Positions 24,690 through 33,133 of a stretch of 49,016 nucleotides of DNA are shown one piece after another. Numbering within the stretch: position 1 is the stretch's first letter; the number at the start of each line of letters is the position of its first letter. The notes beneath the pieces were generated by a model. It did not search any database. It was not told the DNA's origin and saw only the letters and a list, made by a program, of their open reading frames with translations. Both the position numbers and the translations under genes were made by a program. Source of the DNA: Pseudomonadota bacterium. Its GTDB lineage: Bacteria > Pseudomonadota > Gammaproteobacteria > Xanthomonadales > Xanthomonadaceae. The stretch spans positions 1-49,016 of the forward strand of contig JAEZCF010000124.1 in NCBI GenBank assembly GCA_023430045.1. Direction: 5' to 3'.

Positions 24690-24719
24690 TTGCAAATAAC
24701 CTCCTCCGTCCCCCTTTTT
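24667..24719. repeat. Terminator-like palindrome, copy 3, overlapping the GNAT 3' end
   Basis: An A-tract, GGGGACGGAGG (24672-24682), an inner inverted repeat with one mismatch (GTTAATTGCAAATAAC), CCTCCGTCCCC and a five-T run. It supplies the last residues (KGDGGS) and the TAA stop of the GNAT gene. The A and T flanks make it a good bidirectional rho-independent terminator. Confidence 0.85.
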
Positions 24720-24864
24720 GAATGAGTGGGAGGCTGATCCTGCCTCCATCCGTCTTCCCTGCTATGGCCTTCCATGTTCCGGGTGGTTGGTGACAGGCCG
24801 ATGACATTCACCGGGGCGGAACGCGGCATTGCTAGCCTGTGCGCCCGCACCCCCCGGAAATCCC

Positions 24865-25797
24865 ATGAGTACTCCCCGCTGGCGCCTGATTCTCAATGGC
24901 AAATCCGCTGGCGACGCTGCGGTTCGCGAGGCGGTGCAAGCCTTTCGCCAGCGCGGTATTGCGCTGGATGTGCGGGTGACATGGGAGGCCGGCGATGCTG
25001 AACGCTACGTCGCCGAAGCCATCGACCACGGCGTGGATACCCTTATCGCCGGAGGGGGGGACGGCACCCTCAGTGCGGTCGCCGAAACGCTGGCGCATCG
25101 CAGTGAGCCTGCCGATGCGCTGCCGTCATTGGCGTTGCTGCCGCTGGGAACAGCGAACGATTTCGCCGCCGCCAGCGGCCTGCCGGATGAACCCATCGAG
25201 GCACTGGAGCTGATCGACAGCCGGCCGGCCCGGCTGATCGACCTGCTGCGCATCGATGCCGATGGCAGGACGTGGTGGTGCGCCAATGTCGCCAGTGGCG
25301 GGTTCGGCACCCAGGTGACGGTGGAAACCGACGAGGGCCTGAAGAGGGTTCTCGGCGGCCTGGCCTATGTCCTCACCGGCCTGTCCCGGTTGGGGCGCGC
25401 CGAACCCATCATGGCGCGTGTACGCGGCCCCGGTTTCGAATGGGAAGGTGGCTTCATCGCACTGGGCATCGGCAACGGCCGCCAGGCCGGTGGCGGGCAG
25501 GTGCTGTGCCCCGAAGCGCTGATCGATGACGGCCAGCTGGACCTCACCATCATTCCGGAGCTCACCGGGGAGTTCGCGGCCACTGTCGGGGAGCTGATCA
25601 CCGGCGGCAAGCAGGCCGCATTGGAACGGGTCGCCACCCGCGCGCGACTGACCCGCGTGGAGGTCTCCGCCGAACAGCCCCTGACGCTGAACCTGGACGG
25701 CGAACCGGTGGATGCCCGGCATTTCCGCATCGAATGCGTGCCGGGCCGGGTCCGCATGCACCTGCCTGCCGATTGTCCGTTGCTGAGGGTGCGATGA
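24865..25797 (+). CDS. YegS-like lipid/diacylglycerol kinase
   Basis: A 310-residue member of the DAGK-catalytic family. The nucleotide-binding GGGDGT motif is at residues 63-68, followed by LPLGTANDFA (about 93-102) and the family's SGGFGTQV loop. The C-terminal beta domain includes GGGQVLCPEALIDDGQLDL. Members phosphorylate diacylglycerol or phosphatidylglycerol-type lipids on the inner face of the membrane; the substrate here is unknown. The ATG at 24865 opens the conserved RWRLILNGKSAGD strand. It stands between repeat copy 3 and trpE. Confidence 0.9.
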   Translation: MSTPRWRLILNGKSAGDAAVREAVQAFRQRGIALDVRVTWEAGDAERYVAEAIDHGVDTLIAGGGDGTLSAVAETLAHRSEPADALPSLALLPLGTANDFAAASGLPDEPIEALELIDSRPARLIDLLRIDADGRTWWCANVASGGFGTQVTVETDEGLKRVLGGLAYVLTGLSRLGRAEPIMARVRGPGFEWEGGFIALGIGNGRQAGGGQVLCPEALIDDGQLDLTIIPELTGEFAATVGELITGGKQAALERVATRARLTRVEVSAEQPLTLNLDGEPVDARHFRIECVPGRVRMHLPADCPLLRVR

Positions 25798-26001
25798 GCA
25801 GGACGCCTGCCCGGCACCTGGCAGAGCCCGCACCACGGGTGCCCGCCTGCAGGGTTTCACTCCGGTCTAGGCTGCGATAAAGTCGGGCGGTGCCTCTCTT
25901 GACGACCCCGCGTTCCGTTTCTTCCGCACGCCATGGCTGGCGATGGTGGCCCGTTGCCGTCGTCCACCCAGAAAATGCCGTGTCCCGGAAGGAAAGTCGT
26001 C

Positions 26002-27492
26002 TTGATCACCCCGTCGCAGTTCCAGCAGCAGGCCGCTGAAGGCCACACCCGCATCCCCGTCGTCCGTGAAGTGCTGTCCGACCTGGACACGCCGCTTTCG
26101 GTCTACCTGAAGCTCGCCGACGGACCCCATACCTACCTGTTCGAATCCGTCGAAAGCGGCGAGCGTTTTGGCCGCTACTCCATCATCGGCCTGCCGGCGC
26201 GTCGCGTGTATACCTTCCGCGGTCACGAACTGACGGTCAGCGAGCATGGCCAAGTGGTGGAAACGCGTGACGTAGTCGACCCATTCGCCGAAGTGGAGGC
26301 GCTGCGCAGCGCGCATTCGGTGCCGAAGCTGGAGGGGTTGCCTGGATTCACCGGCGGACTGGTGGGCTGGTTCGGCTTCGAATGCATCGGCTACATCGAG
26401 CCACGCCTGGCACCGCCGGCCGGCCGCGACGAGCTGGGCACGCCGGACATCCTGCTGATGCACTCCGAAGAGCTCGCGGTGTTCGACAACCTCAAGGGCC
26501 GGCTGTATCTGATCGTGCATGCCGACCCCCGCCAGGCGGGGGCGTACGACGATGCGCAGGCGCGGCTGGACGCGCTGGTCGCCAAGCTGCGCGCGCCGGG
26601 GGCAGGTTACCCGGCACCGCTGCGCAGCGATGTGCTGGACGAAGGCGATTTCGTTTCCGGCTTCACCCGCGAAGGCTTCATCGACGCAGTCCAGCGCAGC
26701 AAGGACTACATCCGCTCCGGCGATATCTTCCAGGTGGTGTTGAGCCAGCGCCTGAGCGTGCCATTCAACGCACGCCCGGTGGATGTCTACCGTGCCCTTC
26801 GCGCATTGAATCCTTCGCCGTACATGTATATCCTGGACGTGGGCGACATGCAGGTGGTCGGCTCGGCGCCGGAGATCCTGGTGCGCCTGCAGCACACGCC
26901 GGATGGCGTGGGCGAGGTCACCGTGCGGCCGATCGCCGGCACGCGCCCGCGAGGCGCGACCGTGGAAGAGGACAAGGCGCTGGAGGCCGAGCTGCTGGCC
27001 GATCCGAAGGAACGGGCCGAGCACCTGATGCTGATCGACCTGGGCCGCAACGATGCTGGCAGGGTATCGAAGGCGGGCACGGTAGAGGTCGGCGAGCAGT
27101 TCGTGATCGAGCGCTACAGCCATGTCATGCACATCGTCAGCGAAGTCACCGGGCAACTGCAGCCGGGGCTGAGCTACGCCGATGTGCTGCGCGCGACGTT
27201 TCCGGCCGGTACCGTCAGTGGTGCGCCGAAGATCCGCGCGCTGGAAGTGATCCGCGAACTGGAACCGATCAAGCGCAATGTCTACGCCGGCAGCATCGGC
27301 TACATCGGCTGGCATGGTGACGCGGACACGGCCATCGCGATCCGCACCGCGGTGATCAAGGACGGTCGCCTGCACGTGCAGGCCGGTGCCGGCATCGTCT
27401 ACGACTCCGAGCCGGAGAAGGAATGGGATGAGACGATGAACAAGGGCCGTGCGCTGTTCCGCGCGGTCGCGCAGGCGGCCAAGGGCCTGTGA
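26002..27492 (+). CDS. trpE: Anthranilate synthase component I
   Basis: A 496-residue chorismate-using enzyme that with TrpG makes anthranilate, the first step of tryptophan synthesis. The chorismate-binding domain shows RPIAGTRPRGAT, ELLADPKERAEHLMLIDLGR, RYSHVMHIVSEV and FPAGTVSGAPKIRA. The N-terminal part holds the Trp-feedback region (FESVESGERFGRYSIIG). The start is taken as TTG at 26002 (giving MITPSQFQ), with AAGGAAAG well spaced upstream; an ATG at 25975 would add nine unlikely residues. The 204-bp leader shows no Trp-rich leader peptide, so classical attenuation is not evident. Confidence 0.95.
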   Translation: MITPSQFQQQAAEGHTRIPVVREVLSDLDTPLSVYLKLADGPHTYLFESVESGERFGRYSIIGLPARRVYTFRGHELTVSEHGQVVETRDVVDPFAEVEALRSAHSVPKLEGLPGFTGGLVGWFGFECIGYIEPRLAPPAGRDELGTPDILLMHSEELAVFDNLKGRLYLIVHADPRQAGAYDDAQARLDALVAKLRAPGAGYPAPLRSDVLDEGDFVSGFTREGFIDAVQRSKDYIRSGDIFQVVLSQRLSVPFNARPVDVYRALRALNPSPYMYILDVGDMQVVGSAPEILVRLQHTPDGVGEVTVRPIAGTRPRGATVEEDKALEAELLADPKERAEHLMLIDLGRNDAGRVSKAGTVEVGEQFVIERYSHVMHIVSEVTGQLQPGLSYADVLRATFPAGTVSGAPKIRALEVIRELEPIKRNVYAGSIGYIGWHGDADTAIAIRTAVIKDGRLHVQAGAGIVYDSEPEKEWDETMNKGRALFRAVAQAAKGL

Positions 27493-27500
27493 GTTTCTCT

Positions 27501-27524
27501 GTGCTGTGGCTTGCGCCGCAGCAC
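27501..27524 (+). terminator. Weak hairpin between trpE and the SIMPL gene
   Basis: GTGCTG (27501-27506) and CAGCAC (27519-27524) can pair around a 12-nt loop, nine bases after the trpE stop, followed by a T/C-rich stretch. It could partly uncouple trpE from the downstream genes. The stem is short, so this is tentative. Confidence 0.25.
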
Positions 27525-27559
27525 TCTTCGCTGTTTCCATTCAAGACAAGGAGTACCGC

Positions 27560-28330
27560 ATGAAGCTGCTGAGCGTTCTGCTGTGGTCGTCGCTGCTGGC
27601 CACGATGGCCCCCTCTGCGTGGGCACAGGCCAACACCATTCCCTCGCAGCCGCACCTGCTGGTGAAGGGCGAGGGAAAGCGTACGGTGATGCCGGACCGC
27701 TTCACCGTCGAGTTGCTGGTCAAGTCCACTGACATGCAGACCGACGCGGCGCGCGCGCGCGTGCAGGGCAACGTGGATGCCGTACTGGGCGCATTCAAGC
27801 GCAGCCATGCGGTGAGCAGCACGGTGCAGGCCGACAATCTGTCCATCCAGCCTGAACGTCGCCACACCGCATCCGGCCAGGAGGAATACGTCGGCACGCG
27901 CGTCAGCCGTCGCGTGAAAGGAAGCTTCAGCAGCACCGATGACCTGCAGGAATTCCTGCGTGCCGTGGATGCCAGCGACGATCTGCAGATCAGCGGCATG
28001 CGGCCGGGCTATTCGAAAGAAGGCGCACTGCGTGCCGAGCTCAAGGCTGAAGCGGCGGCCCAGACGCGCGCATCGGCCAAGCACCTTGCCGATGCCTACG
28101 GTGCGCATGTCACTGGCCTTTACAGCATCTCCGATGTGGCGCCGAACTTCGCCTACGGAGTACAGGCCGGAAGCTGGCCGCGCAGTGGCGACATGTTCAC
28201 AGCACCGGTGCCACCGCCGCCCGCCAGCCTCGACGTCACCGGCTCGCGCAGCGGTGAATCGGTACAGGCCGGCCCCATCACCTACACCGAAAACGTGTAC
28301 GCCATTTTCCTGATAAGCGACGGAACCTGA
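27560..28330 (+). CDS. Periplasmic SIMPL-domain (DUF541) protein
   Basis: A 256-residue protein with a clear signal peptide (MKLLSVLLWSSLLATMAPSAWA, cut before Q23) and a SIMPL/DUF541 fold. The fold includes the ITVKG-like LLVKGEGKRTVMPDRFTVELLV strand pair near residue 34 and a long central helix (LKAEAAAQTRASAKHLADAYG). Family members are periplasmic or outer-membrane proteins, often oligomeric, with poorly defined roles in envelope stress. It sits between trpE and trpG, four bases from trpG, so it is probably transcribed with tryptophan genes although it has no obvious place in the pathway. AAGGAG precedes the ATG. Confidence 0.88.
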   Translation: MKLLSVLLWSSLLATMAPSAWAQANTIPSQPHLLVKGEGKRTVMPDRFTVELLVKSTDMQTDAARARVQGNVDAVLGAFKRSHAVSSTVQADNLSIQPERRHTASGQEEYVGTRVSRRVKGSFSSTDDLQEFLRAVDASDDLQISGMRPGYSKEGALRAELKAEAAAQTRASAKHLADAYGAHVTGLYSISDVAPNFAYGVQAGSWPRSGDMFTAPVPPPPASLDVTGSRSGESVQAGPITYTENVYAIFLISDGT

Positions 28331-28333
28331 TCC

Positions 28334-28912
28334 ATGCTGTGGATGATCGACAACTACGACAGCTTCACCTACAACCTCGTGCAGTACCTGCAGACGCTGG
28401 GTGCCGAGGTGAAGGTGGTGCGCAACGATGCGATGACGGTCGACGAGATCGCCGCACAGCGCCCGGAGCGCATCGTCATTTCGCCCGGCCCGTGCACGCC
28501 GAACGAAGCAGGCGTTTCGCTGGAGCTGATCCAGCGTCTCGGGCCGACCACGCCGATCCTCGGTGTCTGCCTGGGCCACCAGGGCATCGGCCAGGTCTAC
28601 GGCGGCACGGTGATCCGCGCCGGCAACATCATGCATGGCAAGACCTCGCCGATCCGCCATGAAGGCAAGGGCGTGTTCGCCGGCCTGCCGGATGGTTACC
28701 AGGCCACCCGCTACCACTCGCTGGTGGTGGACAAGAACCGCCTGCCGGACTGCCTGGAAGTCACCGCCTGGACCGAGAACGAAGACGGATCCGTGGAAGA
28801 GATCATGGGACTGCGCCACCGGGAACACCCGGTGGAAGGCGTGCAGTTCCACCCCGAATCCATCCTCACCGAACATGGCCACGCGCTGCTGCGCAATTTC
28901 CTGCAGCGTTGA
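28334..28912 (+). CDS. trpG: Anthranilate synthase component II (glutamine amidotransferase)
   Basis: A 192-residue class-I glutaminase that feeds ammonia to TrpE. The triad is complete: Cys79 (GVCLGHQ), His173 and Glu175 (FHPES). The oxyanion loop PGPCTPNEAG is at 51-60. Sequence around MLWMIDNYDSFTYNLVQYL is typical of TrpG/PabA, so the protein may also serve folate synthesis with PabB. It lies four bases after the SIMPL gene and 28 before trpD. Confidence 0.95.
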   Translation: MLWMIDNYDSFTYNLVQYLQTLGAEVKVVRNDAMTVDEIAAQRPERIVISPGPCTPNEAGVSLELIQRLGPTTPILGVCLGHQGIGQVYGGTVIRAGNIMHGKTSPIRHEGKGVFAGLPDGYQATRYHSLVVDKNRLPDCLEVTAWTENEDGSVEEIMGLRHREHPVEGVQFHPESILTEHGHALLRNFLQR

Positions 28913-28940
28913 GCCGCACCCTCATTCCAGGAGTCAGACG

Positions 28941-29972
28941 ATGAGCTTCTCCCCCCAGGAAGCCCTGCAGCGCGTCATCGAGCATCGCGAGATATTCTTC
29001 GACGAAATGGTCGACCTGATGCGGCAGATCATGCGTGGCGACGTATCGCCGATGATGGCGGCCGCGATCCTCACGGGCCTGCGCGTCAAGAAGGAAACCG
29101 TGGACGAGATCGCCGCCGCCGCCACGGTGATGCGTGAATTCGCACGCGTCGTGCCGGTGGCCGATACCACCCACATGGTGGATATCGTCGGCACTGGCGG
29201 CGATGGCTCGCACACCTTCAACATCTCCACCTGCGCGATGTTCGTGGCTGCTGCGGCCGGTGCACGGGTGGCCAAGCACGGTAACCGCAGCGTCTCGTCG
29301 AAGTCCGGCAGTGCCGACGCGGTGGAAGCACTCGGCGCGGTGATCGAGCTGCAGCCGGAGCAGGTGGCCCTTGCCATTGAACGGACCGGTGTGGGCTTCA
29401 TGTTCGCGCCCATCCACCATCCGTCGATGAAGGTCGTGGCCCCGGTGCGGCGCGAGATGGGGGTCCGCACCATCTTCAACATCCTCGGCCCGCTGACCAA
29501 TCCGGCCAATGCGCCATCGGTACTGATGGGTGTGTTCCATCCGGACCTGGTCGGCATCCAGGCACGCGTGTTGCGTGAGCTGGGCGCCGAGCGCGCGCTG
29601 GTAGTGTGGGGACGCGACAACATGGACGAGATTTCACTGGGGGCGGGTACCCTGGTCGGCGAGTTGCGTGATGGCAAGGTACGCGAATACGAGATCCATC
29701 CCGAAGACTTCGGGATCGCCATGTCCGCCAGCCGCAACCTGCGCGTGGACGGACCGGAGGAATCCATCGCCCTGCTGCGCGCGGTGCTGGACAACCAGCC
29801 GGGTCCGGCGCTGGATATCGTGGCGCTGAACGCCGGGGCGGCGCTGTACGTGGCCGGCGTGGCCGATGACATCGCCGACGGCCTGGCACGGGCGCGCGCG
29901 GTAATCGCCGATGGCAGCGCACGCCAGCGCCTGCAGGACTACGTGGCTGCCACGCATGCGCTGGCAGGCTGA
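28941..29972 (+). CDS. trpD: Anthranilate phosphoribosyltransferase
   Basis: A 343-residue enzyme coupling anthranilate to PRPP. The PRPP/anthranilate sites are visible: GTGGDGSHTFNIST (84-97), KHGNRSVSSKSGSAD (112-126) and FMFAPIHHPSMK, the anthranilate-channel segment. The length is usual and the start ATG follows CAGGAG. It is not fused to trpG, unlike in enterobacteria. trpC follows after 50 bases. Confidence 0.96.
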   Translation: MSFSPQEALQRVIEHREIFFDEMVDLMRQIMRGDVSPMMAAAILTGLRVKKETVDEIAAAATVMREFARVVPVADTTHMVDIVGTGGDGSHTFNISTCAMFVAAAAGARVAKHGNRSVSSKSGSADAVEALGAVIELQPEQVALAIERTGVGFMFAPIHHPSMKVVAPVRREMGVRTIFNILGPLTNPANAPSVLMGVFHPDLVGIQARVLRELGAERALVVWGRDNMDEISLGAGTLVGELRDGKVREYEIHPEDFGIAMSASRNLRVDGPEESIALLRAVLDNQPGPALDIVALNAGAALYVAGVADDIADGLARARAVIADGSARQRLQDYVAATHALAG

Positions 29973-30022
29973 GCCGGCGCCCGCGACATGATTTCTTTTT
30001 CCTCCATTTTCCCGTGACGACG

Positions 30023-30817
30023 ATGACCGACATCCTGCAGACGATCCTGGCCCGCAAGGCCGAAGAAGTGGCACAGCGCCGCGCCGCCGTGCCGCTGGAG
30101 CAGCTGCGGGCACGCCTGGCCGATGCGCCTGCGGTGCGTGGCTTCGCACGCGCGCTGCATGCGGCCATCGCCAACGGCGATCCGGCGGTGATCGCCGAGG
30201 TCAAGAAGGCCAGCCCGTCCAAGGGTGTGATCCGGCCCGATTTCCATCCCTCCGACATCGCCGTCAGCTACGAATTCGGCGGTGCCAGCTGCCTGTCCGT
30301 ACTCACCGACGTGGACTTCTTTCAGGGCAGCGATGCCTACCTGCAGCAGGCGCGCGAAGCGTGCACGCTGCCGGTACTGCGCAAGGATTTCGTGGTCGAT
30401 CCCTACCAGGTTCTCGAAGCCCGCGTACTGGGCGCCGACTGCATCCTGCTGATCGTTGCCGCGCTGGACGACCGCCAGCTGGCCGAGCTGTCCGAGCTTG
30501 CGCTGGGCCTGGACATGGACGTGCTGGTCGAGGTGCACGACATCGATGAGCTGGAGCGCGCACTGCAGGTGCCGGCGCCGATGATCGGCATCAACAACCG
30601 CAACCTGCGCACCTTCGACGTTTCGCTGCAGACCACGCTGGACATGCGCCAGGCAGTGCCGCGCGATCGCCTGCTGGTGACCGAGAGCGGCATTCTCGGC
30701 CCGCAGGATGTCGGCCTGATGCGCGATGCCGGCGTCAACGCGTTCCTGGTCGGCGAGGCGTTCATGCGGGTGGAGGAGCCGGGCGAGGGCCTGCGTCAGT
30801 TATTCTTCGCCTCATGA
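30023..30817 (+). CDS. trpC: Indole-3-glycerol-phosphate synthase
   Basis: A 264-residue TIM-barrel enzyme closing the indole ring. Typical motifs are DILQTILARKAEEVAQRRA at the N terminus, VIAEVKKASPSKGVI with the catalytic lysine, LRKDFVVDPYQV, and IGINNRNLRTF. It is a stand-alone TrpC without the TrpF domain found in E. coli. The ATG at 30023 matches the family start; an in-frame GTG nine bases earlier is possible. The stop overlaps the next gene by 4 nt. Confidence 0.95.
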   Translation: MTDILQTILARKAEEVAQRRAAVPLEQLRARLADAPAVRGFARALHAAIANGDPAVIAEVKKASPSKGVIRPDFHPSDIAVSYEFGGASCLSVLTDVDFFQGSDAYLQQAREACTLPVLRKDFVVDPYQVLEARVLGADCILLIVAALDDRQLAELSELALGLDMDVLVEVHDIDELERALQVPAPMIGINNRNLRTFDVSLQTTLDMRQAVPRDRLLVTESGILGPQDVGLMRDAGVNAFLVGEAFMRVEEPGEGLRQLFFAS

Positions 30818-31530
30818 CGATGACCTATCCGACTCCGCGCGACGATGCGCCACTGGTGGTGTTCGATTTCGACCACACCCTGTACGACGGCGATTCCGGC
30901 AGCCACCTGTTCGCCACGCTGATCAAGCGCAATCCACTGCGGCTGCTGGCCGCACTGCTGGCCACGCCGCTGGCCGGGCCGCTGGTGGCGATGCTGCCCA
31001 CCCGTCGTACCGGCATTTCGATCTATGTGTGGATCGCAACGTTCGGCATGCACCGTGCGCGCGAATTCAACCGGGTGATCGATGGCTATGTGCTGAAGAA
31101 CGAAGCGCAGCTGCGCGCGAAACTGCTGCCGCAGGCGTTGGACGTCTTCGCCGCGCACCGCACCCGCGGCGACCGCGTGGTGGTGGCGACCGGCGCGCCG
31201 CCGGAACTGGCACGGGCCATCCTGGCCTTCGTCGCCCATCAGGACGTGCCGGTGATCGGCAGCGAGGTCGGGCCGCGGTTTGGCGCGGTAGGCGCCACCC
31301 GCCACTGCCACAACGAAGAGAAGATGCGCATGCTGCGCGAGCGCGGATACGGTGACATCGATATCGCTTACTCGGACAGCACCGCCGACCTGCCGCTGCT
31401 GGTGGCCGCGAAGGCACCGGTGGTGGTCAATCCAAAGCACCGCAGCGTGGAGTTCTTCCGGCGCGTGCTGCCGGCGGGAACGCGCATCCTCAACTGGGGC
31501 TGCGAAGACCGGGGCGGCGACAAGATGTGA
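30814..31530 (+). CDS. HAD-IB-type phosphatase
   Basis: A 238-residue haloacid-dehalogenase-fold hydrolase. The nucleophile motif is VFDFDHTLYDGDSG (D18 and D20), motif II is VVVATGAPPE, and motif IV is AYSDSTADLPLL. These are as in phosphoserine-phosphatase-like HAD-IB enzymes, and a helical cap lies between motifs I and II. The substrate is unknown; it is not the Gph phosphoglycolate phosphatase often found near trpE. The ATGA overlap with trpC makes it the last gene of this trp cluster. A GTAG repeat follows. Confidence 0.88.
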   Translation: MTMTYPTPRDDAPLVVFDFDHTLYDGDSGSHLFATLIKRNPLRLLAALLATPLAGPLVAMLPTRRTGISIYVWIATFGMHRAREFNRVIDGYVLKNEAQLRAKLLPQALDVFAAHRTRGDRVVVATGAPPELARAILAFVAHQDVPVIGSEVGPRFGAVGATRHCHNEEKMRMLRERGYGDIDIAYSDSTADLPLLVAAKAPVVVNPKHRSVEFFRRVLPAGTRILNWGCEDRGGDKM

Positions 31531-31534
31531 AGGG

Positions 31535-31566
31535 GTAGTGCCGAGCCATGCCCGGTAGCCCGACTA
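31535..31566. repeat. SMAG-like element between the HAD and TauE genes
   Basis: GTAG at 31535-31538, then the imperfect palindrome TGCCGAGCCATGCCCGGTAG, ending in CTAC (31564-31567), which is GTAG on the minus strand. That minus-strand TAG is the stop codon of the TauE gene. It separates two convergent genes. Confidence 0.6.
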
Positions 31567-32325
31567 CGACCCCAGCCAGCCGCCCACCGCATGGCCCACC
31601 TGGTACAGGCTGATGCCCAGCACCAGCACGCCCACGGCGACCAGCACCCAGCGCTCCTTCACCCGTTTCACCAGCACCGCCGCCAGCGGTGCGGCCATCA
31701 TGCCGCCGATCAGCAGACCGGCGACGATCTGCAGGTGATGCAGGCCCATGGTCATCAGGAAGGTGGCCGATACCGTAAGCGTCACCACGAACTCTGCGGC
31801 ATTGACGGTGCCGATCGTGGTGCGGGCCACGCCGCCACGGGCCAACAGCGTCGACGTTGCGACCGGTCCCCAGCCACCGCCGCCGGTGGCGTCCAGGAAA
31901 CCGGCGACCGCGCCGAGCAGCGGCACGCGCTTGATGTCGCCCTTGGGCATCAGGCGTCCCGCCGCACGCAACAGAATGATGATGGCCAGCACCAGCAGAT
32001 ACAGATAAATCAATGGCCGGATGACGTCCGCGGACAGCTGCGTAAGGCCATATGCGCCCACCGCGCCGCCGATGGCGCCGGGCAGGGCCAGGCGCACGAA
32101 CAATTTCCGGTCGACATTGCCGGCGACCAGATGGGAAACCCCGGAGGCACCGGTGGTGAAGACTTCGGCGGTATGCACGCTGGCGCTTACCTGGGCCGGC
32201 GGGATACCCATGCTGAGCATCACTGAGGAGGACACCAGCCCGAAGGCCATGCCAAGCGCCCCATCGACCAGCTGCGCACCCAGGCCAATGAGGATGAACC
32301 ACCAGAATTCGCTGCTCAGCTCCAT
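31564..32325 (-). CDS. TauE/SafE-family membrane transporter
   Basis: A 253-residue inner-membrane protein with about eight helices in two homologous halves. Typical TauE/SafE glycine-rich helices are seen: LIGLGAQLVDGALGMAFGL near residue 12 and AGFLDATGGGGWGPVATSTLLARG near 136. Relatives export sulfite, sulfoacetate or other small sulfur anions; the substrate here cannot be told. The ATG at 32325 lies just before a GTAG repeat, and the stop TAG sits inside another. Confidence 0.87.
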   Translation of the reverse strand: MELSSEFWWFILIGLGAQLVDGALGMAFGLVSSSVMLSMGIPPAQVSASVHTAEVFTTGASGVSHLVAGNVDRKLFVRLALPGAIGGAVGAYGLTQLSADVIRPLIYLYLLVLAIIILLRAAGRLMPKGDIKRVPLLGAVAGFLDATGGGGWGPVATSTLLARGGVARTTIGTVNAAEFVVTLTVSATFLMTMGLHHLQIVAGLLIGGMMAAPLAAVLVKRVKERWVLVAVGVLVLGISLYQVGHAVGGWLGS

Positions 32326-32337
32326 GCGCGCAGCCTG

Positions 32338-32451
32338 GTAGTGCCGGCCGCTGGCCGGCAGCCACGACAGCGACGAAACGCTCGAGCGCTGGCAGCCGGC
32401 AACCACTGCGTGTGGCCGGATATCCATGACGTTGCCGGCCAGCGGCCGGCA
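32338..32451. repeat. Pair of inverted SMAG elements
   Basis: The first unit is GTAG (32338-32341) plus TGCCGGCC, GCT, GGCCGGCA (32342-32360). The second, in opposite orientation, is TGCCGGCC, AGC, GGCCGGCA (32433-32451). Together they fill the gap between clp and the TauE gene, forming a head-to-head dimer like the BIMEs made by REP sequences. Confidence 0.75.
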
Positions 32452-32467
32452 CCCTCGTCACGGCGCA

Positions 32468-33133
32468 TCAGCGGGTTCCGTACAGCACCACCGTCTTGCC
32501 ACGGGCGTGCAGCACCCCATCGACCTGCAGCTTCTTCAGCACGCGACCGGCCATTTCCCGGGAGCAGCCCACCAGCCGTGCGAGCTCCTGGCGCGACACG
32601 CGCAGCTGGCTGCCCTGCGGATGGGTCATCGCCTCGGGCTCTTCGGACAGGTCATGCAGGGTGCGCACGATGCGGTCGGTGACATCCAGGAAGGCCAGCC
32701 GGCTGGCTTTCCTGCTGGTATCCAGCAGCCGCTTGGAGATCTGCTGGCCCAGCGCGTACAGCAGGCGCGGGGCATCGTTGGACAGCGGCCCCAGGAACAG
32801 CTGGTGCAGCCGCTCGTAGCTGATTTCGGCCAGTTCGCAGGTGCTGCGGGTACGCAGGATCACCTCGCGGCGGTCGGACTCCACGAACAGGCCCATCTCA
32901 CCGACGAACTCGCCGGTGCCGAAATAGCCGAGGACCAGCTCGCGCTCCTCGTCCTCCTCGGCGATGATGGAAACCGAGCCGCTGATCACATAGTAGAGGG
33001 TGCCGGCGGGGTCGCCGGGACGGAAAACATCGGTTCGGGCAGGGTAACGACGCCGGTGGCTGTGAGCCAGGAAGCGGTCGATGGTAGCGATGTCCAAAGC
33101 CAACGGACTGGTAGCAAGGCGCACGGTTGACAC
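32468..33133 (-). CDS. clp: CRP-family global regulator Clp (Vfr orthologue)
   Basis: A 221-residue CRP-like activator. An N-terminal cyclic-nucleotide-binding-like barrel (RYPARTDVFRPGDPAGTLYYVISGSVSI, then GYFGTGEFVGEMGLF) is joined by a long helix to a C-terminal winged helix (LRVSRQELARLVGCSREMAGRVLKKLQ). It closely matches Xanthomonas Clp, which controls virulence and exoenzyme genes and whose DNA binding is blocked by cyclic-di-GMP, not activated by cAMP. The start is a GTG with GGGAG upstream. Its place between trpC and speD matches vfr in Pseudomonas. A direct regulatory link to other genes in this window is not shown. Confidence 0.94.
   Translation of the reverse strand: MSTVRLATSPLALDIATIDRFLAHSHRRRYPARTDVFRPGDPAGTLYYVISGSVSIIAEEDEERELVLGYFGTGEFVGEMGLFVESDRREVILRTRSTCELAEISYERLHQLFLGPLSNDAPRLLYALGQQISKRLLDTSRKASRLAFLDVTDRIVRTLHDLSEEPEAMTHPQGSQLRVSRQELARLVGCSREMAGRVLKKLQVDGVLHARGKTVVLYGTR

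Noticed and set aside
24139..24719. Composite transposon carrying the GNAT gene
   Set aside because: The flanking elements are ~50-bp palindromes without transposase, terminal repeats of an IS, or visible target duplications. A third copy occurs alone at 10.6 kb.
25798..26001. trp attenuator with leader peptide
   Set aside because: No short frame with adjacent Trp codons and no alternative terminator/antiterminator stems were seen before trpE. TTGACG at 25899 lacks a matching -10.
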